Part shown: positions 1 through 5,855 of the stretch, piece by piece | Layout of the letters: every line of letters starts with the position of its first letter | Position numbering within the stretch: position 1 is the stretch's first letter | Position numbers and translations under genes: made by a program | Assembly (NCBI GenBank): GCA_021735725.1 | Contig: JAIPGS010000010.1 | Coordinates: forward strand, 1 to 15,335 | Direction of reading: 5' to 3' | DNA from: Candidatus Babeliales bacterium | Lineage (GTDB): Bacteria; Babelota; Babeliae; Babelales; CAIQNR01 | Length of the DNA: 15,335 bases | The notes under the pieces: generated by a model | The model's database searches: none | Seen by the model: only the letters and a program-made list of their open reading frames with translations | What the model was told of the DNA's origin: nothing

Positions 1-99
1 TTACCTTTTTGGAACTGTGTGGGAATGCTTATATTTTTTACAATCTATACTTTATAGATTGGTGTGCGAGGCTTAAAGAAACGATTAGATTGTATTTAG
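1..99 (+). pseudogene. C-terminal end of an ABC-2 type permease with an in-frame stop
   Basis: This is the 3' end of a gene that begins before the window. Read from base 1 it gives 18 residues containing WNCVGM, then TAG at 55-57. The same frame continues with IGVRGLKKRLDCI and a second TAG at 97-99. The whole stretch aligns without gaps to the C-terminus of the complete permease at 286-1074 (WVCVGM, IGISRFLKRLDCL). The first stop falls exactly where the paralogue has Tyr (TAT). The gene is therefore a tandem paralogue of that permease, probably an inner-membrane subunit of an ABC exporter. As read, it would lose the last 13 residues, which are a basic cytoplasmic tail. The nucleotide sequences of the two copies are well diverged, so the duplication is old, while the stop looks young because the tail beyond it is still conserved. 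It may be a slightly shortened working gene, a decaying gene, or a sequencing error. Confidence 0.7.
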
Positions 100-164
100 A
101 GAGAAGAGGGTAGTAAAAGTTCTCTTTACATTGAAATATATTTTTAATGTTTATAGTATTGCTC

Positions 165-225
165 GACGTCATTGCGCCGTGCCCTTCATAGCCTTGGCGA
201 CGGATGGGAGCGGCGCAATGACGTC
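165..225. repeat. GC-rich perfect 15-bp inverted repeat (REP-like palindrome)
   Basis: Arms at 165-179 (GACGTCATTGCGCCG) and 211-225 (CGGCGCAATGACGTC) are perfect reverse complements around a 31-base GC-rich centre. The centre can add pairs 182-184 with 206-208. The element stands out in composition from the AT-rich flanks. There is no T-run directly after either arm, so it is not a typical intrinsic terminator. The core GTCATTGCG resembles short dispersed palindromes found in several bacterial genomes. I infer a REP or MITE-like element lying between two paralogous permease genes. In RNA it would fold into a strong hairpin and could separate the expression of the two genes. Confidence 0.7.
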
Positions 226-285
226 AAAGTATGATTTATTTATTTTAGGAAATGTTTTTTAGTATCATAATTTTGAAAGGACCTT

Positions 286-1074
286 ATGAAAGCTTCACAA
301 CTTAAAACATTTTGGGCATTATTTTATAAAGATGTTGTTGCTTTTAAATCAGATTATATACAAAGTCTTTTGGATAATCTTTTTTGGTCTTTAGCGGTAA
401 TAACTCCTGCATTATTTTTTTTACCAGCAATGGGAATGCCTGCTGATTTTGGAAGATTTTTATTAGGTGTTCTTCCTTTTGTGTGGGGTATTTTTGACAT
501 TGGTACTAATGCAACAACATTAATTGGTGATATTACGAGTGATAAGACCATTCAATATGAACTTATTATGCCAATTTCACAATGGGCAGTGTTTTTTAAA
601 ATTGTCTGTGTTAATGCATATCGTTCTTTTTCTGTATCAATTTTTACATTACCTTGTGGAATGATATATATTTATTTTTGTAACGGATTAACAGTACCAC
701 TTCAAGGACTTTTTTATTATTATTTTTTCTTAATAATCGCAAATATCTTTTTTGGTTTTTTTGGATTGTTTTTAGCAAGTTTTATGTATAAAGTTTCAGA
801 TATTCGCAATGTAAGAATGCGTATTCTTTTTCCTTTATGGTTTCTTGCAGGATTCAATAATAGTTGGCAAGTAATGTATGAAGTAGCTCCCAAAGTTGCG
901 TATCTTTTACTCATTAATCCCTTTGTATATGTTATGGAAGGGAGCAGAGCCGCACTTTTAGGCCAAGATGGATTTATTAATTATTGGGTGTGTGTAGGAA
1001 TGATAGTAGTATGGTCTGTTGTTTTAGGATATATCGGAATTAGTCGATTTTTAAAACGGCTTGACTGTTTATAA
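286..1074 (+). CDS. ABC-2 type transporter permease
   Basis: A 262-residue polytopic inner-membrane protein with about six hydrophobic segments (roughly residues 29-48, 54-73, 104-128, 138-166, 177-200 and 233-253). The layout is typical of ABC-2 permeases: a cytoplasmic N-terminus beginning with an amphipathic stretch (KTFWALFYKDVVAFKSD), a region with the pattern PLWFLAGFNNSW, then LINPFVYVMEGSRAALLG, which matches the NP-x-x-Y-x-x-E-x-x-R signature seen late in this family, and a basic end (FLKRLDCL). Such permeases pair with a separate ATPase to export polysaccharide, lipid-linked sugars or drugs. No ATPase lies in the window, so the substrate is unknown. The start is supported by GAAAGG at 275-280, with 5 bases before ATG. 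The gene lies downstream of a paralogue (1-99) and ends at a strong terminator. Confidence 0.85.
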   Translation: MKASQLKTFWALFYKDVVAFKSDYIQSLLDNLFWSLAVITPALFFLPAMGMPADFGRFLLGVLPFVWGIFDIGTNATTLIGDITSDKTIQYELIMPISQWAVFFKIVCVNAYRSFSVSIFTLPCGMIYIYFCNGLTVPLQGLFYYYFFLIIANIFFGFFGLFLASFMYKVSDIRNVRMRILFPLWFLAGFNNSWQVMYEVAPKVAYLLLINPFVYVMEGSRAALLGQDGFINYWVCVGMIVVWSVVLGYIGISRFLKRLDCL

Positions 1075-1076
1075 AT

Positions 1077-1112
1077 AAAAAAAACCTTGAATAATTATTC
1101 AAGGTTTTTTTT
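1077..1112. terminator. Bidirectional intrinsic terminator
   Basis: A perfect 20-base palindrome (1085-1104, CCTTGAATAATTATTCAAGG) is flanked by eight A on the left and eight T on the right. It gives a hairpin followed by a U-tract in both directions. It lies between the convergent permease (ending at 1074) and the minus-strand gene ending at 1126, and can terminate both. Confidence 0.93.
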
Positions 1113-1125
1113 ACTCTTGTTTTTA

Positions 1126-1983
1126 TTATTTATTTCCATTAAATAAGTTCATCCAGGTTCTTACAGTTTGTGCTTGTCTAAGTTCAGCATTTCTGCGTTC
1201 TGCTTCTGCAATAGCTTCATCTCTTTGAGCAGCAGTTTGTAATGCTGCGATGGTAGTTTGTTCTCTTATTCTTTTTTGTTCAGCTTCATTAGCTATTCTT
1301 TGAGCTGTAAGTTGTTCTTGATAAAGTTGATTATTTTTAAGATTTAAATTTGTTCTTCGTAAATTCGTAACATTATTATTTAATTGTTCTAAAATATTGT
1401 TTAAACTTCCTTGTTGGGGTTCTAAGAGTTCATTATGATTTTCTAAAATAGAATTAATTGTGGGACGTGCTTCACAATTCATAAAAGTTTCAGGGGAGTA
1501 GAATTTTTGTTGTGCGGTTACAAGAGGATAGTTGTCATTTAAAGAACTTCTGGTATTTATTCCATCTACAAATTCATTTATGCTTTCATCAGATCGCAAT
1601 ATACATGCAATGCCGATAGTTTGTTGGCATGCATAAAAATGAGCATGTGGGCGTAATCTTTCAAAGGCAGCTTTATGAGTTCCTGATTTTATGATTGAAC
1701 AGGTAAGCCATCCTGTAAGTGCTCCAATAGTTCCTCCCACAAGCAAAGATGTCTTTATCCCTGATTCTGATGCTAAGTACCCAGAACCAAGTGCCATAGC
1801 TGTTCCTGTTAAAAGAGGAATTTTAACAATTTTTCTTTTTTCAGTTTCTGTATAAGGTAATGAAGGGTGCTCTGCAATCATTTTGAGGCATGTTGGCTGA
1901 GCATCGTTTAATTCAACTATTTCCTGGCATGCAAAAACGATTGATGAAGTAAGAAAACAAAATAATACTATTAATTTTTTCAT
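1126..1983 (-). CDS. Secreted/envelope protein with two hydrophobic segments and a C-terminal coiled coil; unknown function
   Basis: A 285-residue protein I do not recognise. The N-terminus (MKKLIVLFCFLTSSIVFA) is a Sec signal peptide. The next residue is Cys, but VFAC is a poor lipobox, so lipidation is uncertain. Two Gly-rich hydrophobic segments follow (about 55-72 and 78-98), then a region with INEF at 135-138. A long Ala/Glu/Gln/Arg-rich stretch (about 185-272) should form a coiled coil. It ends in RTWMNLFNGNK. The order of parts, INEF, and the final W-x-x-L-x-x-G match the gene at 4085-5014, so the two are distant paralogues. The reading frame extends upstream to another ATG, but this start is chosen because it gives a proper signal peptide and has AAAAGG 7 bases upstream. 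A promoter lies at 2035-2062 and a terminator just downstream. It probably sits in the inner membrane or periplasm. Confidence 0.8.
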   Translation of the reverse strand: MKKLIVLFCFLTSSIVFACQEIVELNDAQPTCLKMIAEHPSLPYTETEKRKIVKIPLLTGTAMALGSGYLASESGIKTSLLVGGTIGALTGWLTCSIIKSGTHKAAFERLRPHAHFYACQQTIGIACILRSDESINEFVDGINTRSSLNDNYPLVTAQQKFYSPETFMNCEARPTINSILENHNELLEPQQGSLNNILEQLNNNVTNLRRTNLNLKNNQLYQEQLTAQRIANEAEQKRIREQTTIAALQTAAQRDEAIAEAERRNAELRQAQTVRTWMNLFNGNK

Positions 1984-2034
1984 AAATAAACCTTTTCTTG
2001 CGTTGTTAATTGAGAGCATTAATCCTTACCAATC

Positions 2035-2062
2035 AGTATAAATCACGCATTAGATAAGTCAA
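2035..2062 (-). promoter_or_regulatory. Sigma-70-like promoter for the secreted coiled-coil gene
   Basis: On the minus strand, TTGACT (2062-2057) is followed after 16 bases by TATACT (2040-2035). The predicted transcript start is near 2028, giving a leader of about 45 bases before the ATG at 1983. The -10 box with its downstream GAT (TATACTGAT) recurs upstream of the 5627-3448 operon. Confidence 0.7.
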
Positions 2063-2139
2063 TGTGTAGACGTTTTTTTGCAATCTTGGTACGGTAAGAA
2101 GGACAGAGAAGAGAATATTTTTTTTAGGGATACATATAT

Positions 2140-3345
2140 ATGAAAAGTAAATCGTTGTGGTCACTTGATACATTAGTGTTTTTGGGTGCTGGATTAGGAC
2201 TTGTTTCTGGTTATAGTCAGAATCTGCTTGTTTTAAAATTAGCGGGGGGAGTGGCTCAAGTATTTATTAATCTTTTACAACTGATGAGTTTACCTATCAT
2301 TTTTTTATCTATTGTTGCAACGCTTGCCAATATGAAAAATATTACAGAAATGCAAGTGATAGGGAGAAAAATTGTAACCTATACTTTGTTAACAACATTT
2401 ATTGCAGCATCGGTTGCACTGTTTTTGTTTAGACTTATTAATCCACTTCAGGGAGTGAGTATTGCTCCAGACATTTCAGGCACTTTGGCCGGGTCACAAA
2501 CAAGTTATCTTCAATTTATTTTAGATATTATTCCTTCAAATTTTATTCAAGCATTGGGAAATAATAGTCAAGTAATGAGTGTTGTTTTTCTTGCGGTAAT
2601 GCTTGGAATAGCAATTCTTTCTTTGGGAGAAGATGAAAAAATTCCGTTACAACAATTTTTTAAAAGTTTGTTTGCAGCAGTATTAAAGCTTACAACTTTT
2701 ATTATGTATGTAATGCCGTTTGGTGTATGGGCATTCATGACGCTTTTTATGAAAGATATTACTGGTAATACAATGGAACTTACAACTATTTGGTGGTACG
2801 TTTTGTGTGTGCTTCTTGCTAATATTGTTCAAGGATTTATTATTCTGCCTACGTTTTTATGGTGGAAAGGAATTTCTCCTTATAAAACATGTATTGGCAT
2901 GTTACCTGCATTAGTTACTGCATTTTTTTCAAAATCATCAAATGCAGCATTACCATTTTCTATTAATTGTGCACAAAAAAATTTAAAAATTTCAAAAAAA
3001 GTAAGTTCAGTTTCGTTTCCACTTTGTGCAGTTATAAATATGAATGGATGTGCGGCATTTATTTTATTAACAGTTCTTTTTGTTGGAATGCATGGCGGAA
3101 TCACTTTTACTTTATTTGATCAATGGGTATGGGTTTTTATCGCCTCTATTGCAGCAGTTGGAAATGCTGGTGTTCCGATGGGATGCTTTTTTTTATCAAC
3201 AGCTTTGTTAAATGGAATGGGAGTGTCTGTTGATATTATGTGGGTTATTCTTCCTCTTTATACCATCATTGATATGGTGGAAACAACATTGAATGTATGG
3301 TCAGATGCATGTGTTGCTGTTGTTGTTGATAAAGAATTACAATAA
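2140..3345 (+). CDS. SDF/DAACS-family cation symporter (dicarboxylate/amino-acid type) with altered substrate residues
   Basis: A 401-residue inner-membrane secondary transporter of the glutamate/aspartate family (GltPh, GltP, DctA). Family landmarks are in order: INLLQLMSLPIIFLSIV (residues 43-59); the HP1-like serine region FFSKSSNAALPF (262-273); the TM7 motif FPLCAVINMNG (293-303); the HP2 region IAAVGNAGVPMG (337-348); and the TM8 block IDMVETTLNVWSD (377-389). By alignment to GltPh from memory, the substrate-amino-group Asp (D394) is kept as D378, and the sodium-site residues N401 and D405 are kept as N385 and D389. The carboxylate-binding Arg397 is Glu381, and Asp312 of NMDG is Asn302. 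I infer an amino-acid-like substrate that is not glutamate, aspartate or a dicarboxylate, possibly neutral or basic, with possibly changed cation coupling. The start has AGGG 9-10 bases upstream. It is divergent from the gene at 1126-1983. Confidence 0.88.
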   Translation: MKSKSLWSLDTLVFLGAGLGLVSGYSQNLLVLKLAGGVAQVFINLLQLMSLPIIFLSIVATLANMKNITEMQVIGRKIVTYTLLTTFIAASVALFLFRLINPLQGVSIAPDISGTLAGSQTSYLQFILDIIPSNFIQALGNNSQVMSVVFLAVMLGIAILSLGEDEKIPLQQFFKSLFAAVLKLTTFIMYVMPFGVWAFMTLFMKDITGNTMELTTIWWYVLCVLLANIVQGFIILPTFLWWKGISPYKTCIGMLPALVTAFFSKSSNAALPFSINCAQKNLKISKKVSSVSFPLCAVINMNGCAAFILLTVLFVGMHGGITFTLFDQWVWVFIASIAAVGNAGVPMGCFFLSTALLNGMGVSVDIMWVILPLYTIIDMVETTLNVWSDACVAVVVDKELQ

Positions 3346-3395
3346 ACATTTTTTTTCATAGAAAACACTTTTTTTTGACTGTGATTAAAAGTACC

Positions 3396-3428
3396 AAAAA
3401 AAGGGGAGCATTGAAAAATGCCCCCCTT
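3396..3428 (-). terminator. Intrinsic terminator of the 5627-3448 minus-strand operon
   Basis: Arms 3401-3412 and 3417-3428 pair over 12 positions with one A-C mismatch around a GAAA tetraloop. On the minus strand the hairpin is followed by seven T (3402-3396). On the plus strand no comparable T-run follows, so its use by the convergent symporter gene is doubtful. Confidence 0.82.
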
Positions 3429-3447
3429 AATAAGTTTAAAAGAAAAA

Positions 3448-4059
3448 TTATAAGAGTGTATCTACATTTTTTAAGTAATTATGAAAAGCATTAACAAGAG
3501 TTATTACTTTATTTTCATATTTTTTAAATAATGGCTTTAGTTCATCAGGAGCATTTTTGTGGGATGCAAGTATGTTAAAAAAGTTATGTACATGTAATTG
3601 AATGTTAAGTTTTTCGTATGAAGTAAGGGCAGAAGTATAAAATTCTTTAGATGTCTTTTTTGATGCTTCATGTTCTTCCATCATTTTTTTATACGGTTCA
3701 TCTGAAAAATGTGTTATATATAATGACTGAATTTTATTATAAAGAATTTTTTGTGATTCAAATGACTGACATTCATTATGCAGTATTTCTAATATATCAA
3801 TTATTACAAGAAAAACTCGAATAGTGCCTTCTTTTCTCGTAGCTTCAGAATAAATCTGAGTAATTTGTGTATTAAATTGAGGACACACAGTTTCTATAAA
3901 AGATTGGCAACATTCTTGTAAAACAACATTGTCATCTAAAAAATTGATAGACTCCTGAGATAAAGAATATCCAAATACTGTTTTTTGAACAGTGTCTTGT
4001 GTTGCCATGCAAAGTGTTGATGTGAGTAGCAGGGTAGAAGAGAAAATATATTTGAACAT
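3448..4059 (-). CDS. Small secreted protein, unknown function (third gene of operon)
   Basis: A 203-residue protein with no family I recognise. It begins with a signal peptide (MFKYIFSSTLLLTSTLCMA, likely cut before TQDT). The rest looks soluble and mainly helical, rich in Lys, Glu, Phe and Tyr, with four Cys (one in the signal peptide, two adjacent in ECCQ, one in ETVCP) plus one in LHNEC. That is compatible with a periplasmic or exported protein. The open frame reaches to 4284 but would then overlap the upstream gene by 200 bases. The start at 4059 is chosen because it gives the signal peptide, has AGAAAGGA 8 bases upstream, and leaves a 25-base gap to the preceding gene. It shares short motifs (LxNEC and LKPxFxKxEN) with the first operon gene, which may mean remote common origin. 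A terminator follows directly. Confidence 0.75.
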   Translation of the reverse strand: MFKYIFSSTLLLTSTLCMATQDTVQKTVFGYSLSQESINFLDDNVVLQECCQSFIETVCPQFNTQITQIYSEATRKEGTIRVFLVIIDILEILHNECQSFESQKILYNKIQSLYITHFSDEPYKKMMEEHEASKKTSKEFYTSALTSYEKLNIQLHVHNFFNILASHKNAPDELKPLFKKYENKVITLVNAFHNYLKNVDTLL

Positions 4060-4084
4060 GATTAAGTTCCTTTCTGATTTATTG

Positions 4085-5014
4085 TTATGAGAGATAAATA
4101 GAAACATTTTCAGTTTTAGGTTTTCCTGTAATAAGATCAACCCATGCTTGTGTTGTTTCAACAGATGCTTTGTTTGCTTCTTGACGAGCTTTTTCTGCTT
4201 GAGCTCTATCGCGTCGGGCACGTTCTGAAGCTGCATATGTTTCAGCATTAATGCGAGAAAGTTTTGCGCATTCAAAATGTGCACGGCGTTTTTCGGTTGT
4301 TTCTTCTTTATAAAGTGGAGAAAGTTTTATACTTGCCATAATCTCTTTAACAAGTCGTTGTGTTTCTGTAATATCTTGAATATAAGTATGCAATGTGTCT
4401 GTTTCAAAAAGAGAAAGTTCTCCATGTGAATGTAAAATAAGCGTTAATTCTTGTTCAGAGGATTCTAAGTAACGTAGCATTTTTACAAGTTCATTATATG
4501 CATTAAGCATTGGAAAGTCTTGATTAATATATTCAATAGAAATTTCTCTTAAAAATTCATTAATATTTTGCACCGATTGTGCAGTATCAATAATATGAAA
4601 GTTATAAGTAGATGCATTACGTAAAATTCTTTGAAGTCTTTCATTTAAAGGTGCGTAATTTTGATATGTAGCAAGTTCCGATTTTTTATTTTCTGGGTAT
4701 ACAAAATTATAGACACATATGCCCACAGGAATACTTAAAACAAGAGAAGTAAAACCAATTTTTTGTAATGTATCAGACTTTGAAAGATACATCATGTCAT
4801 ACCCTAATGCCCCTAATATTAAGCTTGTAAGTGCAGCTTGGCCAAAAGAAGTTATTTTTGCTGATGAATCTGCATGTTTAATACCTTCTTTTTTTTCAGA
4901 GAGCGTTTGAGGAATGCTTAAATGTTTTGAGCTTTTAAAAAAATTATGAGGAGTTGCATGTGCTCCTGTTATGCATGAATTTATAAGAAGCATGTGGATA
5001 ATTATTTTTTTCAT
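4085..5014 (-). CDS. Secreted/envelope protein with two hydrophobic segments and a C-terminal coiled coil; paralogue of 1126-1983; unknown function
   Basis: A 309-residue protein. The N-terminus MKKIIIHMLLINSCITGAHA is a signal peptide, likely cut before TPH. Hydrophobic segments lie at about 59-76 and 86-105. They are followed by INEFLREI (151-158) and NQDFPMLNAY (164-173), then a helical region. A strongly charged Ala/Arg/Glu-rich stretch (about 240-288) is followed by TQAWVDLITGKPK (288-300). This order and several positions (INEF, a following D-x-P-x-x-x-A, and the terminal W-x-x-L-x-x-G-x-x-K) match the gene at 1126-1983, although overall identity is low. I infer a membrane-anchored or periplasmic helical protein with a coiled coil for assembly or partner binding. 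AAGGA lies 6 bases before the ATG. It is the middle gene of a three-gene operon, with 25-base gaps on both sides. Confidence 0.78.
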   Translation of the reverse strand: MKKIIIHMLLINSCITGAHATPHNFFKSSKHLSIPQTLSEKKEGIKHADSSAKITSFGQAALTSLILGALGYDMMYLSKSDTLQKIGFTSLVLSIPVGICVYNFVYPENKKSELATYQNYAPLNERLQRILRNASTYNFHIIDTAQSVQNINEFLREISIEYINQDFPMLNAYNELVKMLRYLESSEQELTLILHSHGELSLFETDTLHTYIQDITETQRLVKEIMASIKLSPLYKEETTEKRRAHFECAKLSRINAETYAASERARRDRAQAEKARQEANKASVETTQAWVDLITGKPKTENVSIYLS

Positions 5015-5039
5015 AAAAATTCCTTATTAAAGAGGTTAA

Positions 5040-5627
5040 TTAATTTATCGATTGAGTGTTTTCATGATTATCTATTATAGAGTTCATCACTAATATATCG
5101 TTTTTAACATATTTAATGACGCAGTTATATTCAGATGAATATTTTTTTCCTGAAGGAGATTGAGATAATGCAGTAAGTATATTTTCAGATTTTTGAAAAA
5201 AAGGCTTAAGTTTTATGCTTATATGATAAAGCATTATTTTTTCAGCGTCTGATAATTCATCCTCGGGTTTATATTCCTGTGTTCTTATACATTCGTTTTT
5301 AAGAACCATTGCGTACAAAGAAAAACCAAGTGGAAGTTGTTCTATTATTTTATCTATATTTTTTCCTTTAAAACAAGCAGTTCCTACATGAATATTGATA
5401 GTTTTAAGAGACTCTTTTAATAAAATAAAATCTTTTTTAGAAATAAAAGGATGACTAAAGAGAGTAGTATAAAATTCTGTGAGCCTAAAAATAGTAGCAC
5501 TTGCAACAACACCGGCTAGCAATGTATTGGAATATACCTGTATGTTTTCTGAAGCAAGAACATCTTGAAGGGGTTCAGCTTTAAGGTTACTTGCCATTAG
5601 TGTGAGTAATAATACAAACTTTTTCAT
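5040..5627 (-). CDS. Small secreted protein, unknown function (first gene of operon)
   Basis: A 195-residue protein with no recognisable family. It has a clear signal peptide (MKKFVLLLTLMASNLKA, likely cut before EPLQ). A moderately hydrophobic segment at about 35-55 (SNTLLAGVVASATIFRL) could be a membrane helix or a buried helix. The remainder is helical and includes ACFKGKNIDKI, VLKNECIRT, IKLKPFFQKSEN and, near the end, YNCVIKY. Three Cys follow the signal peptide. In-frame ATGs exist at 5675 and 5645, but the start at 5627 has AAAAGGA 7-8 bases upstream and begins the signal peptide directly. It opens the minus-strand operon, with the next gene starting 25 bases downstream. Location is probably periplasmic or exported. 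Its role is unknown. Confidence 0.75.
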   Translation of the reverse strand: MKKFVLLLTLMASNLKAEPLQDVLASENIQVYSNTLLAGVVASATIFRLTEFYTTLFSHPFISKKDFILLKESLKTINIHVGTACFKGKNIDKIIEQLPLGFSLYAMVLKNECIRTQEYKPEDELSDAEKIMLYHISIKLKPFFQKSENILTALSQSPSGKKYSSEYNCVIKYVKNDILVMNSIIDNHENTQSIN

Positions 5628-5703
5628 AAAAAAATTCCTTTTCATTCCTTTGTTTTTTGCCCATTTTACTTTCAAGAGGTCTTATTAAGACTAATCTAGT
5701 ATC

Positions 5704-5731
5704 AGTATACTCCCTTTTTATAATATTAAAA
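5704..5731 (-). promoter_or_regulatory. Candidate promoter of the secreted-protein operon
   Basis: On the minus strand TATACT (5709-5704) is a good -10 box. It is followed by GAT exactly as in the promoter of the paralogue gene at 2035-2062. The -35 at 16 bases (TTTTAA, 5731-5726) is weak, so an activator or another spacing is possible. Two AGTAT direct repeats overlap the site (5698-5702 and 5704-5708). A short inverted repeat, GTCTT-ATT-AAGAC (5679-5691), lies in the predicted leader. Confidence 0.4.
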
Positions 5732-5855
5732 GTCTTTCTAGGTCGGCTAATTCATGCTTTAAGTTGAGTTATTAGTAAAATTTTCTGGGCAGGTAAAATG
5801 TTTCTTGGTACCCTTTAGGGCAAAGAGTGTGCTTTTTACTTAAGAAAGCGATTTT

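Noticed and set aside
155..232. AGTAT copies as target-site duplication around the palindrome
   Set aside because: They are not adjacent to the repeat ends (5 and 2 bases away), and five bases is too short to be convincing in AT-rich DNA.
1984..2019. Upstream start for the 1126-1983 gene
   Set aside because: It would put 12 polar residues before a normal signal peptide. The start at 1983 has AAAAGG at a good distance, and the upstream ATG lies only about 9 bases after the predicted transcript start.
2880..3104. Minus-strand open frame inside the symporter gene
   Set aside because: It is fully covered by conserved family motifs of the plus-strand gene, so it is an antisense shadow.
3346..3395. 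Separate plus-strand terminator for the symporter gene
   Set aside because: Two T-runs are present, but I find no stable stem before either of them.
4060..4284. N-terminal extension of the 3448-4059 gene, overlapping the neighbouring gene
   Set aside because: It would overlap the coiled-coil gene by 200 bases in another frame. The start at 4059 has a signal peptide, a good ribosome-binding site and a 25-base gap.
5628..5675. Upstream starts for the 5040-5627 gene
   Set aside because: The ATGs at 5675 and 5645 lack well-placed ribosome-binding sites and would bury the signal peptide behind a charged segment.
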